64,000 bases of DNA from positions 1 through 64,000 of the forward strand of contig NZ_CDCA01000034.1 in assembly GCF_000820185.1 (NCBI RefSeq), given 5' to 3'. Shown here one piece after another: positions 1-10,508 of the stretch. Both the position numbers and the translations under genes were made by a program. The notes under the pieces are model-generated. The model saw nothing but the letters and a program-made list of their open reading frames with translations. It was not told the origin of the DNA and ran no database searches. The stretch's first letter is position 1; every line of letters starts with the position of its first letter. This DNA is from Aeromonas tecta (lineage in GTDB: Bacteria; Pseudomonadota; Gammaproteobacteria; Enterobacterales; Aeromonadaceae).

Positions 1-27
1 GACACTGCCAGGCACCCAATCAGAAGA

Positions 28-56
28 AGCCCGCTCTCACGAGCGGGCTTTTTTAT
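28..56 (+). terminator. Rho-independent terminator of an upstream gene outside the window
   Basis: A 9-bp GC-rich stem (AGCCCGCTC/GAGCGGGCT) with a TCAC loop is followed by a run of Ts on the plus strand. It most likely ends a rightward gene lying left of the window. Bases 57-106 hold nothing I recognise. Confidence 0.8.
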
Positions 57-106
57 TGGCTGAAATTTCTTGTTTTGGCGCTATAAACCCCTGCCTCAGC
101 GTATTT

Positions 107-2689
107 TCACATCTCTTGCTGACTCTGTTTCCCGCAGGGCAGCAACATATTCACTACCCCGTCCTCCAACTGGATATCGATCTGGAAGCCCAGCCGCTTG
201 GCCAGGTTGATCATGCCGCGATTGCTCGGCATGGTCATGCCGGAGAGCTGTCCTATGCCACGTTCGCGGGCATAACGGGCGATCTTCTCCATCATCAGTT
301 TGCCTAGCCCCAGCCCTTTCAAATCTGAACGCACCAGGATGGCAAACTCCGCATCGGCGAGATCCGGCGTGGAGATGGCCCTCACCACTCCCAGGATCTG
401 TTGATCGAAGGCGCCATCCTGACCGACGGCGACGAAGGCCATCTCCCGGTCGTAGTCAATCTGGGTCATGCGGGCCAGCTCTTCATGGCCCAGTTCCCCC
501 ACGTCGGCGAAGAAGCGCTTGTATCTGTCTTCATCGGAGACCTTGAGCACGAATGCCTTGTGGGCGGGCTCGTCCTCCGGCCGAATGGGGCGCAGCAAGA
601 CATGACTCTGATCCTTGAGCCAGGCGCCCTCTTCCAGTTCGGTGGGATAGGGGCTAATCGCCAGTGGCAGCATCCGTTGCCCTTCTTCCATCAACACTAG
701 CCTGGCATCCAGGATCACCATCTCATCGGCGCAGGCTTGCAGTGGATGCAGGTCCAGTTCCTGAATTTCGGGGAAGGCCAGCAGTAGCTCCGACAGCTGG
801 CACAGCACCTGGCCGAGCGCATCAATATCGAGTCGGGCCGGGGTAGCCTGTTCGCGGATCTTGCCATTCTTGAGGGCGCCGATGATCTGGTAGCGAGCCA
901 GCGCCTGGTTGAGCGGAGGCAGGGCGGCAACCATCTGGTGCGGTTCGGCGCCGGATTCGCCAAGCAGGATGACGGGGCCGAAGACCGGATCCTGCTGTAG
1001 ACGAATGCGCAGCTCGAGACCGCCGCTGCGTTTTGCCATGCGTTGCACCAGCAGACCTTCAATACGGGCGCCCGGATCATGCTGACGTACCCGATCCAGG
1101 ATGGCATCCGCCGCCTGAGCCACCTCGGCCGAGGTGCGCAAGTTCAACATGACGCCGTGAACATCGGATTTATGGGCAATGTCCGGCGAGCGTAACTTGA
1201 CCGCCACCGGGTAGCCTATCTGCTCTGCGGTCAGCGCCGCCTCGCTGGCGTCCGAGACGATCCAGGTTGGCAGGGTAGCGAGCCCTGCGGCTTGCATGAT
1301 GGGATGGACCAGATGGGTATCGAGCACCCGTTGCTTGCGCTCCTGGGCCTGTCGGATCAGTTGCTGACAGCGTTCTATATTGAGCCGTCCCCCTTGCAAG
1401 GAGGCCGGTGTCTCCATCAGCTGCTTTTGGTTGCGGCGGTATTCCACCATGTGCATAAAGGCGGTGACCGCGCTCTCCGGGGTACGGTAAGTCGGGATCC
1501 CCGCCTCGTTGAACAGGCGGCGGCCCTCCTGCGCCGAGTATTCCCCGGCCCAGTTGGTGAGAATGTTGAAGCGTCTGGCTCTGGGGTGCTGCTTGATGAA
1601 CTCGATCAGGTTGCTGGCCAGAGTGGCTCCGCGCGCGGTCAGCGAAGGGGCATGGATCAGCAGGATGGCATCGGCCTTGTCCCCTTGCAGCAACTCCTCC
1701 AGCGTGCTGCGATAGGTCTCGATATCGGCATCACTGCCAATGTCTTGCGGTGGCATGGCCAGCTTGCCACCGCGCTCCAGCAGCACATCGACGGCCATGT
1801 TGGCCAGCCCACGACCGTTGGAGAGGATGGCGAGTCGCTCTCCCTTGAGGGTCAAGGAGTGACTCAGGGTCTCGACGGTGGCAAACAGTTCATGGGTGTC
1901 GCGCACTCGCAGCATGCCGGCCCGGCGGATGGCCGCGTCATAGACGTTGTCGAGGCCGTTGGCCGGATCGTGGCGGCCGCTCTTGAGTACCAGGATTGGC
2001 TTGTTGCGCGAGGCGGCCCGCGCCGCCGAGAGGAAGTGGCGGGCATCGTGTAGCTTGTCCATATAGATCAGGATGGCGCGGGTGGTGCCGTCGCGGGAGA
2101 GCTGATCCAGCAATTGGCCAAAGTCGATGTCGCAGTGATCCCCCAAGGAGACGAAAGCCGAGAAGCCGAGCTCACGCTGCTTGGCCCAGTCGAGAATGGT
2201 GGTGCTGACTGCCGCGGATTGCGACAGGAAAGCAACTTGCCCCGGGGTGGCTGCGATGGGGGAGAAGCTGGCGTTGATGCCTTGGCCCGGCAGCAGCATC
2301 CCCATGCTGTTGGGGCCGAGCAGGCGGATGCCGTATTGCCGGCACAGTGCCTTGAGCTGCAGGCGATCTTCGGCCGAGAACTGGGCGGCCAAAATGATGG
2401 CGGCGCCGGTGCCTCTCTTGCCGAGCTCCTCGATAAGAGGAAGCACCCGCTCGCGTTTGGTGCAGACGATGGCGAGATCCGGGGCGAGCGGCAGGCTGGC
2501 GATATCGGGATAGGCGAGCACGCCGGCAATGGCCTGGCTATGAGGACTGACCGGCAGTATGGGGCCCTTGAACTGGCCGGCGAGCAGGTGCCTTATCACC
2601 ACATGACCCGCCTTCTGCGGATCGGTGGAGGCACCGATGACGGCAATCGATTGGGGTTTGAAGAGCCGATCCAGGCCGCTTGGTTTCAT
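107..2689 (-). CDS. pat: Bifunctional acyl-CoA synthetase-like / GNAT protein lysine acetyltransferase (Pat/YfiQ family)
   Basis: The protein has about 860 residues, the usual size of the YfiQ/PatZ family. From the N-terminus there is an NDP-forming acyl-CoA synthetase CoA-binding Rossmann domain (SIAVIGAS near residue 16), a CoA-ligase region, an ATP-grasp part around residues 480-690, and a C-terminal GNAT domain (about 715-850, with a GLGLGKLMM acetyl-CoA loop). Family members acetylate acetyl-CoA synthetase and other enzymes and so control acetate use. I prefer the ATG at 2689 because AGGAG lies 5 bases upstream; a GTG two codons earlier has no good ribosome site. It stands alone, divergent from nothing obvious. 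The family assignment is secure; substrates are inferred from relatives. Confidence 0.9.
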   Translation of the reverse strand: MKPSGLDRLFKPQSIAVIGASTDPQKAGHVVIRHLLAGQFKGPILPVSPHSQAIAGVLAYPDIASLPLAPDLAIVCTKRERVLPLIEELGKRGTGAAIILAAQFSAEDRLQLKALCRQYGIRLLGPNSMGMLLPGQGINASFSPIAATPGQVAFLSQSAAVSTTILDWAKQRELGFSAFVSLGDHCDIDFGQLLDQLSRDGTTRAILIYMDKLHDARHFLSAARAASRNKPILVLKSGRHDPANGLDNVYDAAIRRAGMLRVRDTHELFATVETLSHSLTLKGERLAILSNGRGLANMAVDVLLERGGKLAMPPQDIGSDADIETYRSTLEELLQGDKADAILLIHAPSLTARGATLASNLIEFIKQHPRARRFNILTNWAGEYSAQEGRRLFNEAGIPTYRTPESAVTAFMHMVEYRRNQKQLMETPASLQGGRLNIERCQQLIRQAQERKQRVLDTHLVHPIMQAAGLATLPTWIVSDASEAALTAEQIGYPVAVKLRSPDIAHKSDVHGVMLNLRTSAEVAQAADAILDRVRQHDPGARIEGLLVQRMAKRSGGLELRIRLQQDPVFGPVILLGESGAEPHQMVAALPPLNQALARYQIIGALKNGKIREQATPARLDIDALGQVLCQLSELLLAFPEIQELDLHPLQACADEMVILDARLVLMEEGQRMLPLAISPYPTELEEGAWLKDQSHVLLRPIRPEDEPAHKAFVLKVSDEDRYKRFFADVGELGHEELARMTQIDYDREMAFVAVGQDGAFDQQILGVVRAISTPDLADAEFAILVRSDLKGLGLGKLMMEKIARYARERGIGQLSGMTMPSNRGMINLAKRLGFQIDIQLEDGVVNMLLPCGKQSQQEM

Positions 2690-2780
2690 GGGCACTCCTC
2701 ATGGCGACCCCCGGAGGCGAGGGTGACGGATGGTGCCAGTCTAATACGCTTTCAGCGCGGGTTCTGTGACCGATTGCGGA

Positions 2781-2972
2781 TCACGGCCGGACCAGGGCAT
2801 TGGCCCGCAGATAAAACCGCAGCTCGCCCTGGATGCGTCTTATCGTGGCCAGATGGCGATCCTGCAGATAGATCTCCTGCTCCTGCTCGAGTTGGCAGCG
2901 GCGAACCCCCAGGCTCTGCAGGTACTCTTCAAACAAGATGGAACCCTTGATCTCGACAAGATGCTGGCTCAC
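2781..2972 (-). CDS. Small hypothetical protein (63 aa)
   Basis: A 63-residue open frame starts with GTG and has an AAGGAT-type ribosome site 7 bases upstream. It is rich in charged residues and glutamine, with no signal peptide and no membrane segment; the middle (LEQEQEIYLQDRHLATIRRI) looks helical. It sits between ilvY and pat on the same strand. I do not recognise the family. The clear ribosome site and absence of a competing gene favour it being real, but it could be a chance frame. Confidence 0.5.
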   Translation of the reverse strand: MSQHLVEIKGSILFEEYLQSLGVRRCQLEQEQEIYLQDRHLATIRRIQGELRFYLRANALVRP

Positions 2973-3085
2973 GGTGTGATCCTTTCCGACTGGTGCGTGT
3001 GTCGGTGCAGTCTCCGCTCTTATCGAACTATTTCATACTGACATATCTGACACTGGCGGTATCCGGGGCCGTGCACCGGTCTCTC

Positions 3086-3979
3086 TCAGCGCTGGCCGCC
3101 CTGGCCACGGGCCGTGTCCCAGAAGGCGCGGATCAGCGGCTCTTCCAGCCGCTTCTTGAGTACGGCGATACCGACATCGAATGGCTTGAGCGCCGGTTTG
3201 GGCAGGGCGATGCGCACCTTGTCGCCCATGGGGCTGTGATCGATCACCGCGGCGGGGACCAGACCGACCCCGAAGCCAAGCGCCACCATGGCGACGATGC
3301 CCTCGTTGCCGGCGACCTCGGCGTAGATGTTGGGGGCGATGCCCTTGTTGCGAAACCACTGATCGCAGCGTTTGCGGGCCAGCCCCTGCTCGGAGAGGAT
3401 GAGCGGCAGATGCTCCCAGTCCGGTTCGCCATGCTGGAACCACTGACTGAGCTGCGGCGCGGTGCGCGGCGCGATAAACACCAGCGGCACCTGCTGCAGG
3501 CTGGCAAATTCCAGTTTGGCGGAGAGCGCATCGGGGCGCGCGGCGATGGCGAGATCGGCCTCATCGGCCAGGATCTTGTCCACCGCCAGCGCCGGGTCAC
3601 CGGTCTCGAGCTTGATCTCGAGTTGGGGATAGCGACGGCGGAAGCGCTCAAGTACCTCCGGCAGCAGGAAGTAGCTGGCGGTGACCGAGCAGAACACCCG
3701 CAACCGGCCCTGCAGCGGCTCATCGCTGCGCTTGAGATCCTGCTTGAGCCGTCGCCACTCCTGCAACAGGTTGCCACCAAACTCCCGCAGCTTTTCGCCG
3801 GCCGGGGTGAGCCGCACGCTGCGGTTGTCTCGCTCGAACAGCACGCAGCCAGTTTCCTGCTCCAGCCGCTGGATGGCACGGCTTAAGGTAGAGGGGCTGA
3901 CCGCCATGGCATCGGCGCTTTTGCCGAAGTGCAGGGAGTCGGCGAGGTGGAGAAATAGCTCGAGATTGCGAAGATCCAT
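3086..3979 (-). CDS. ilvY: LysR-type transcriptional activator of ilvC
   Basis: At 297 residues it has the same length as E. coli IlvY. The N-terminal LysR winged helix-turn-helix is plain (residues 1-60, with SPSTLSRAIQRLEQETG), followed by a periplasmic-binding-protein-like effector domain. It is divergent from ilvC with 188 bases between the starts, the classic ilvY/ilvC arrangement, in which IlvY binds acetolactate or acetohydroxybutyrate and activates ilvC. Its own upstream sequence is odd: only about 23 bases before the ATG, on the same strand, a degenerate copy of its own first 19 codons begins (see 4003-4067). Function is well supported by family and context. Confidence 0.92.
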   Translation of the reverse strand: MDLRNLELFLHLADSLHFGKSADAMAVSPSTLSRAIQRLEQETGCVLFERDNRSVRLTPAGEKLREFGGNLLQEWRRLKQDLKRSDEPLQGRLRVFCSVTASYFLLPEVLERFRRRYPQLEIKLETGDPALAVDKILADEADLAIAARPDALSAKLEFASLQQVPLVFIAPRTAPQLSQWFQHGEPDWEHLPLILSEQGLARKRCDQWFRNKGIAPNIYAEVAGNEGIVAMVALGFGVGLVPAAVIDHSPMGDKVRIALPKPALKPFDVGIAVLKKRLEEPLIRAFWDTARGQGGQR

Positions 3980-4002
3980 CGTTCAATTCCTGCAGCGACA
4001 CA

Positions 4003-4067
4003 CTTGCCGAAGTGGAGGGTGATACGGGTGAGATTGCGCAGAATAATCTTTCAATTCTTGCAACGTA
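4003..4067 (-). pseudogene. Echo of the ilvY 5' end and operator
   Basis: Read on the minus strand, this stretch encodes LRNLTRITLHFGK, against LRNL then LHFGK in the true ilvY N-terminus (codons 3-19), with an internal gap of 5 codons and no ATG. The bases upstream of it (GTTGCAAGAATTGAA) match those in front of the real ilvY start (GCTGCAGGAATTGAA). The period between the two copies is 68 bases. It may also supply the second of two tandem IlvY operators, and that is the main alternative explanation. The LHFGK coding match goes beyond what an operator needs. Confidence 0.55.
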
Positions 4068-4085
4068 CTGTGCCGAATATATCAG

Positions 4086-4114
4086 TTCAGGCAATAAGTG
4101 TCCCGCGCTATAGT
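4086..4114 (+). promoter_or_regulatory. Candidate ilvC promoter
   Basis: TATAGT at 4109-4114 is a good -10 element, 17 bases downstream of a poor -35 (TTCAGG). A weak -35 suits a promoter that needs the activator IlvY, whose likely sites lie just upstream. Confidence 0.45.
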
Positions 4115-4167
4115 GGGTTCGACAACGCCGTTATCCGGCATGGAATCAATCGAACGGAGCAATCACC

Positions 4168-5649
4168 ATGGCTAATTATTTCAACACCCTGAACCTGCGT
4201 CAGCAGTTGGCCCAACTGGGCAAGTGTCGTTTCATGCAGCGCGACGAGTTCGCCGACGGCTGTGCGGCGCTCAAGGGCAAGAAGGTGGTGATTGTGGGTT
4301 GTGGCGCCCAGGGTCTGAACCAGGGCCTGAATATGCGCGACTCCGGGCTGGATATCTCCTACGCCCTGCGCAAGGCTGCCATCACCGAGAAGCGTGCCTC
4401 CTGGCAGAAGGCCACCGACAACGGCTTCGTGGTCGGTACCTATGAAGAGCTGATCCCGAGTGCCGATCTGGTGCTGAACCTGACCCCGGACAAGCAGCAC
4501 TCCGATGTGGTGAAAACCATCATGCCGCTGATGAAGCAGGGTGCGGCGCTGGGTTACTCCCACGGTTTCAACGTGGTGGAAGAGGGTCAACAGATCCGCG
4601 CCGACATCACTGTCGTCATGGTGGCGCCCAAGTGTCCGGGTACCGAGGTGCGTGAAGAGTACAAGCGTGGCTTCGGTGTACCGACCCTGCTGGCTGTGCA
4701 CCCGGAGAACGATCCCCAAGGTGAAGGCATGGCCATCGCCAAGGCTTGGGCCTCCGCTACTGGCGGCGACCGTGCCGGGGTGCTGGAGTCCTCCTTCGTG
4801 GCGGAAGTGAAGTCCGACCTGATGGGCGAGCAGACCATTCTGTGCGGCATGCTGCAAGCCGGTTCCCTGCTGTGCTACGACAAGCTGGTCGCCGAGGGCA
4901 CTGACCCGGCCTACGCCGGCAAGTTGATCCAGTTCGGCTGGGAGACCATCACCGAAGCCCTGAAGCAGGGTGGCATCAGCCTGATGATGGACAGGCTCTC
5001 CAACCCGGCCAAGCTGCGCGCCTTCGAGCTGTCCGAGCAACTGCGCACCCTGATGCGCCCGCTGTTCGAGAAGCATATGGATGACATCATCGCCGGCGAA
5101 TTCTCCCGCGGCATGATGGCCGACTGGGCCGAAGACGATGCCAAGCTGTTCGGCTGGCGCGAAGAGACCGGCAAGTCTGCCTTCGAGAATGCCCCGACTT
5201 TCGCTGGCAAGATTGCCGAGCAGGAGTACTTCGACAACGGCGTGGTCATGGTGGCCATGGTCAAGGCGGGGGTGGAGCTGGCATTCGAGACCATGGTGGC
5301 CTCCGGCATCTATGAAGAGTCCGCCTACTACGAATCCCTGCACGAGTTGCCGCTGATCGCCAACACCGTCGCTCGCAAGCGTCTGTACGAGATGAACGTG
5401 GTGATCTCCGATACCGCCGAATACGGTAACTACCTGTTTGCCAATGCCGCCGTGCCCTTGCTGCGCGAGCACTTTATGCCTTCCTTGCAAGCCGGCGATC
5501 TGGGCAGTTCCCGCGCCGAGCAGAAGGCGGTGGATAACCAGGCCTTGCTGGCTGCCAACGAGGCGACCCGCAACCACCCGATCGAAGCGATCGGCCATAC
5601 CCTGCGCGGCTACATGAAAGACATGAAGCGTATCGCCGTTGGTGGTTAA
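4168..5649 (+). CDS. ilvC: Ketol-acid reductoisomerase, class II (long form)
   Basis: IlvC converts acetolactate or acetohydroxybutyrate to the dihydroxy acids, the second common step of valine/isoleucine synthesis, using NADPH and magnesium. The 493-residue length is that of the enterobacterial class II enzyme. The Rossmann dinucleotide motif ([20 protein letters not shown] region) is at residues 35-55, and the two knotted C-terminal domains are present (ends [14 protein letters not shown]). The start follows a GGAGCAATCACC ribosome site. It is regulated by divergent ilvY. Immediately after its stop there is a second copy of its last 27 codons. The chromosomal segment is bracketed by two such remnants (see findings). 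Confidence 0.97.
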   Translation: MANYFNTLNLRQQLAQLGKCRFMQRDEFADGCAALKGKKVVIVGCGAQGLNQGLNMRDSGLDISYALRKAAITEKRASWQKATDNGFVVGTYEELIPSADLVLNLTPDKQHSDVVKTIMPLMKQGAALGYSHGFNVVEEGQQIRADITVVMVAPKCPGTEVREEYKRGFGVPTLLAVHPENDPQGEGMAIAKAWASATGGDRAGVLESSFVAEVKSDLMGEQTILCGMLQAGSLLCYDKLVAEGTDPAYAGKLIQFGWETITEALKQGGISLMMDRLSNPAKLRAFELSEQLRTLMRPLFEKHMDDIIAGEFSRGMMADWAEDDAKLFGWREETGKSAFENAPTFAGKIAEQEYFDNGVVMVAMVKAGVELAFETMVASGIYEESAYYESLHELPLIANTVARKRLYEMNVVISDTAEYGNYLFANAAVPLLREHFMPSLQAGDLGSSRAEQKAVDNQALLAANEATRNHPIEAIGHTLRGYMKDMKRIAVGG

Positions 5650-5657
5650 TCAGGCCT

Positions 5658-5745
5658 GACCCGCAACCATGCCGTATGCGAAAGCATTGGCCATACCCTG
5701 CGCGGCTACATGAAAGACATGAAGCGTATCGCCGTCGGTGGTTAA
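5658..5745 (+). pseudogene. Echo of the ilvC 3' end (about 88 bp)
   Basis: Eight bases after the ilvC stop, the last 85 bases of ilvC recur as an in-frame copy ending in its own TAA. The last 57 bases (5593-5649 versus 5689-5745) differ at a single synonymous position. The upstream part is diverged and carries one extra codon: NHAVCESIGH in the echo, NHPIEAIGH in the gene. The NHA-type start resembles other IlvC orthologues as I recall them, so the echo looks like the end of another allele. Confidence 0.9.
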
Positions 5746-5872
5746 GATATAACGGGTATGCATAAGGAGGGGCGGGGATGACGATCCCCGTTGCCGGCCG
5801 GCTTGGACACCTGGCCGGATATCCAAACCATGCAAGCCGTCAGATTGGTTACTGGCAGTAATGACCGGCAAC

Positions 5873-5905
5873 AAAAAAGCCCCGCTCAATGAGCGGGGCT
5901 TTTGC
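5873..5905. terminator. Bidirectional terminator between ilvC and pgi
   Basis: A 13-bp stem (AAAAGCCCCGCTC/GAGCGGGGCTTTT) with an AAT loop has A-rich and T-rich flanks on both sides. It serves ilvC from the left and pgi from the right. Confidence 0.85.
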
Positions 5906-5925
5906 ATTCAGGCAAGCAAAGGAGA

Positions 5926-8050
<2,125 letters not shown>

Positions 8051-8084
8051 ACAACAATACCAGCCCGAAGGCTGGCATTGTTGT
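8051..8084 (-). terminator. Terminator of mscS with a UUCG loop
   Basis: A 15-bp inverted repeat (ACAACAATACCAGCC and its partner at 8070-8084) closes on CGAA, which in the minus-strand RNA reads UUCG, an extra-stable tetraloop. The single mismatch becomes a G-U pair in that RNA. It lies just past the mscS stop; the T-run after it is short. Confidence 0.65.
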
Positions 8085-8098
8085 CATCAGGTCTGGGT

Positions 8099-8935
8099 TC
8101 AGGCCTGAGTTTTTTGCATGTGCATGACCACCTGCGGGAAGGGGATTTCGACGCCTTCGGCATCGAACGCCAGCTTTACCTTCTCATGGAAGTCGAACCA
8201 GACACCCCAGTAATCGGCGGTCTTGACCCAGGGGCGTACCACGATATTGACCGAGGAGTCGGCCAGGGCGGCGACGGCGATGGTGGCAGCCGGATCCTTC
8301 AGGATGCGGGCCTCCTCGCTCACCAGCCGCTCCAGGATCTGCTTGGCCTTGCGCAGATCCGAGCCGTAGCCGATGCCGAAGGTCATGTCGACCCGGCGGG
8401 TGTCCATGCGCGAATAGTTGACTATGGTGCCGTTGAGGATGGCGGAGTTCGGTACTACCACCATCTTGTTGTCGGCGGAGGTGAGGGTGGTGGTGAACAG
8501 CTGCACGGACTGCACCACGCCGTTGGTCCCGGCGACCTCGATGAACTCACCGGCCTTGATGGGACGGAAGATGATCAGCAGGAAACCGGCGGCAAAGTTG
8601 GACAGCGAGCCTTGCAGTGCCAGGCCGATGGCCAGGCCGGCAGCACCGATGATGGCGACGAAGGAGGCGGTCTGTACCCCGACCCGGCCCAGCGCCGCGA
8701 TCACCACAAACACCAGAATGGTGTACTTGAGGATGCTGCCGACGAAGTGGGTGACGGTGGTGTCCAGCTTGCGGGTATGCATGACCTTGGTCACGCCACC
8801 GCTGATGATATTGGCGGCGATATAACCGATCAGCAGGGTGAGCAGGGCGGCCGCGATATTGACCGCATACTCGATGATCAGTCCCTGATTATTGGTCAGC
8901 CAAGTCTGTGCTTCTGTGAGGATCTCGGGTTCCAT
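8099..8935 (-). CDS. mscS: Small-conductance mechanosensitive channel
   Basis: MscS is an inner-membrane heptameric channel that opens on membrane tension and protects against osmotic downshock. The protein has 278 residues (E. coli MscS 286). Three transmembrane segments are at about residues 20-48, 62-84 and 90-118. The third is the pore helix with the Gly/Ala-packed AIIGAAGLAIGLALQGS motif, followed by the beta domain and the alpha/beta cytoplasmic vestibule. A stable hairpin terminator follows. The 12 bases downstream of the last four codons repeat them with two changes (TQA stop, TQT stop), a possible miniature 3' echo. Confidence 0.93.
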   Translation of the reverse strand: MEPEILTEAQTWLTNNQGLIIEYAVNIAAALLTLLIGYIAANIISGGVTKVMHTRKLDTTVTHFVGSILKYTILVFVVIAALGRVGVQTASFVAIIGAAGLAIGLALQGSLSNFAAGFLLIIFRPIKAGEFIEVAGTNGVVQSVQLFTTTLTSADNKMVVVPNSAILNGTIVNYSRMDTRRVDMTFGIGYGSDLRKAKQILERLVSEEARILKDPAATIAVAALADSSVNIVVRPWVKTADYWGVWFDFHEKVKLAFDAEGVEIPFPQVVMHMQKTQA

Positions 8936-8985
8936 AGGAAGTCCTGTTGGTGTAAAGGTTTATGATGCATAAATCTAACACTCAA

Positions 8986-9006
8986 ATGCGACAATTTGGG
9001 TCGCAT
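8986..9006. promoter_or_regulatory. Palindrome upstream of mscS
   Basis: A perfect 7-bp inverted repeat (ATGCGAC/GTCGCAT) with a 7-base centre lies 51 bases in front of mscS. It may be an operator or a small RNA hairpin. I cannot name the regulator. Confidence 0.35.
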
Positions 9007-9045
9007 CTGGTACTTCTTTTCGACTTGTAGAAGCTGCCATAAAAA

Positions 9046-9072
9046 ACAAGGGAGGCCAAGGCCTCCCTTTTC
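9046..9072. terminator. Bidirectional-looking terminator downstream of the slmA region
   Basis: A 10-bp stem (AAGGGAGGCC/GGCCTCCCTT) with A-run and T-run flanks closes leftward transcription of slmA past its 3' echo. Confidence 0.8.
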
Positions 9073-9090
9073 TTCGCCAGTAATCTGGCT

Positions 9091-9209
9091 CAGCGTTGCT
9101 GTCGTATCAGCTCTGCAGCAACTGGCTGCGCATAAACTGCCACTGATCCTCGAACCCGGCGGTGGGCTTGAGTTTGAACTCGGAACGGACGCACTGGTCG
9201 ATCCGCCCT
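9091..9209 (-). pseudogene. Echo of the slmA 3' end (119 bp)
   Basis: Positions 9091-9209 repeat 9217-9335, the end of slmA, at an offset of exactly 126 bases with about ten differences. On the minus strand the echo reads in frame [18 protein letters not shown] to the same MRSQLLQS stop. Only two residues differ from the gene (S to D, F to C); the other changes are silent. That pattern is what selection on a working protein leaves, so this is the end of a diverged slmA allele, not a decayed recent copy. Confidence 0.93.
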
Positions 9210-9232
9210 TCTGATTCAGCGTTGCTGTCGTA

Positions 9233-9829
9233 TCAGCTCTGCAGCAACTGGCTGCGCATAAACTGCCACTGATCTTCAAAACCGGCGGTGGGTTTGAGCT
9301 TGAACTCGGAACGGACAAACTGGCTGATCCGCCCCTCGGCATAGGCCAGCAGCAGGTTGGCCAGCATGGTCTCGTCGAGCTGGAAGCCCTGACCTTCCCG
9401 CAGCCGCTTCTCGCGCAGCGCCTGTTTGAGCTGGGTCTCCAGCTTATCGAACAGGTTGCTGATGCGATCCCGCAGCCGGTCGTGCTCGCCGAGCAGGGCA
9501 TCGCCGTTGAGGATGCGGGTGATGCCGGGATTGCGTTCGGCAAACACCAACAGCAGCTGCAGTATGTGGTGGCAGCGGGCCATGGTGTCCTTCTCTTCGG
9601 CCATGATCAGGTTGACCCGTGACAGCAGAGAATCCTCGATAAAGTCGATCAGCCCCTCGAACATCCGCGCCTTGCTGGGAAAGTGCCGATAGAGGGCTGC
9701 CTCGGACACGCCCACCTCGGCCGCGAGCCGCGCCGTGGTGATGCGCTGGCCCGGGCTGGTTTCCAGCATATGGGCGAGTGCCTGCAGGATCTGATCGCGC
9801 CGACTCTGTTTCTGGTTACTGCTTGCCAT
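9233..9829 (-). CDS. slmA: Nucleoid occlusion factor SlmA (TetR family)
   Basis: SlmA binds chromosomal sites and blocks FtsZ assembly over the nucleoid. The 198-residue length is that of the family. The N-terminal TetR helix-turn-helix is clear ([20 protein letters not shown], about residues 28-47), followed by the all-helical dimerisation and FtsZ-binding domain. The ATG at 9829 follows AGGGGAATCC. It is next to dut and coaBC on the same strand, the usual neighbourhood in gammaproteobacteria (dfp-dut-slmA). A diverged second copy of its last 40 codons sits directly downstream. Confidence 0.95.
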   Translation of the reverse strand: MASSNQKQSRRDQILQALAHMLETSPGQRITTARLAAEVGVSEAALYRHFPSKARMFEGLIDFIEDSLLSRVNLIMAEEKDTMARCHHILQLLLVFAERNPGITRILNGDALLGEHDRLRDRISNLFDKLETQLKQALREKRLREGQGFQLDETMLANLLLAYAEGRISQFVRSEFKLKPTAGFEDQWQFMRSQLLQS

Positions 9830-9899
9830 GGATTCCCCTAAAAAAACAATGGCTTGATTCTGTTATTAGACACCGGCCCGAGGGGCCCGTGTGGTCTTG

Positions 9900-10358
9900 T
9901 TATTGGCGACCAGAAGAACCAAACCCGCCTTCACCTCGTTCACTCTGATTGAACTCATCGACCAGTTGGAAGCTGGCCTGAACCACCGGCAAGATCACCA
10001 GCTGAGCGATGCGCTCGCCGGGTTGCATGGTGAAGCTGTCGTTGCCGCGATTCCAGACCGAGACCATCAGCTGGCCCTGGTAGTCGGAATCGATCAGGCC
10101 GACCAGGTTGCCGAGCACGATGCCGTGCTTATGGCCGAGACCGGAGCGGGGCAAGATAGTGGCGCACAGGCCCGGATCCTGGATGTGGATGGCCAGACCG
10201 GTCGGCACCAGGGTGGTATCACCCGGCGCCAGGGTCAGCGGTGCGTCCAGCAGGGCGCGCAGATCCATGCCGGCGGAACCCGGGGTGGCGTAGGCAGGCA
10301 GCGGGAATTCGGTACCGATGCGGGCATCCAGGACTTTCAGTTCAATTTGTGTGTTCAT
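9900..10358 (-). CDS. dut: dUTP diphosphatase
   Basis: Dut hydrolyses dUTP to dUMP, keeping uracil out of DNA and feeding dTMP synthesis. The trimeric dUTPase motifs are all visible in 152 residues: the AGMDLRA motif near residue 30, the RSGLG motif near 72, [10 protein letters not shown] near 87, and the C-terminal glycine-rich [11 protein letters not shown] that closes over the active site. It lies between coaBC and slmA in the usual order, 70 bases from slmA. Confidence 0.96.
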   Translation of the reverse strand: MNTQIELKVLDARIGTEFPLPAYATPGSAGMDLRALLDAPLTLAPGDTTLVPTGLAIHIQDPGLCATILPRSGLGHKHGIVLGNLVGLIDSDYQGQLMVSVWNRGNDSFTMQPGERIAQLVILPVVQASFQLVDEFNQSERGEGGFGSSGRQ

Positions 10359-10409
10359 GAATCGCTTTTCAATGAGATCGCACTATGTCGATCGAATGGC
10401 TCAGTGAAT

Positions 10410-10456
10410 TCTGCTGTGGGAGCTAGTACGGGCAGTACTATCAGCTCCCGCTGAAT
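10410..10456. repeat. Long interrupted hairpin between coaBC and dut
   Basis: GGGAGCT (10418-10424) pairs with AGCTCCC (10443-10449), and AGTAC pairs with GTACT inside it, with a 3-base bulge and a 5-base loop. The arms continue imperfectly outward (ATTC.GC). There is no T-run, so it is not a normal terminator. It may be a small mobile repeat, an RNA-processing site or a small RNA. Confidence 0.45.
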
Positions 10457-10508
10457 CGGTTGTCTGTCGGGATCGCGGTCTGCGAGCCGGGTCGCTTGGC
10501 GCCGCTAT

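Noticed and set aside
4003-4067. Treating the ilvY-ilvC repeat only as tandem IlvY operators
   Set aside because: Operators may be included, but the match extends into codons for LRNL and LHFGK, so operator duplication alone is not enough.
4108-5598. 496-codon open frame opposite ilvC
   Set aside because: It is a shadow of a high-GC gene: His/Gly/Leu-rich low-quality protein with no homology, fully inside ilvC.
5650-5745. ilvC repeat as an assembly artefact
   Set aside because: The copies differ by a codon insertion and several substitutions, which an assembly duplication would not create.
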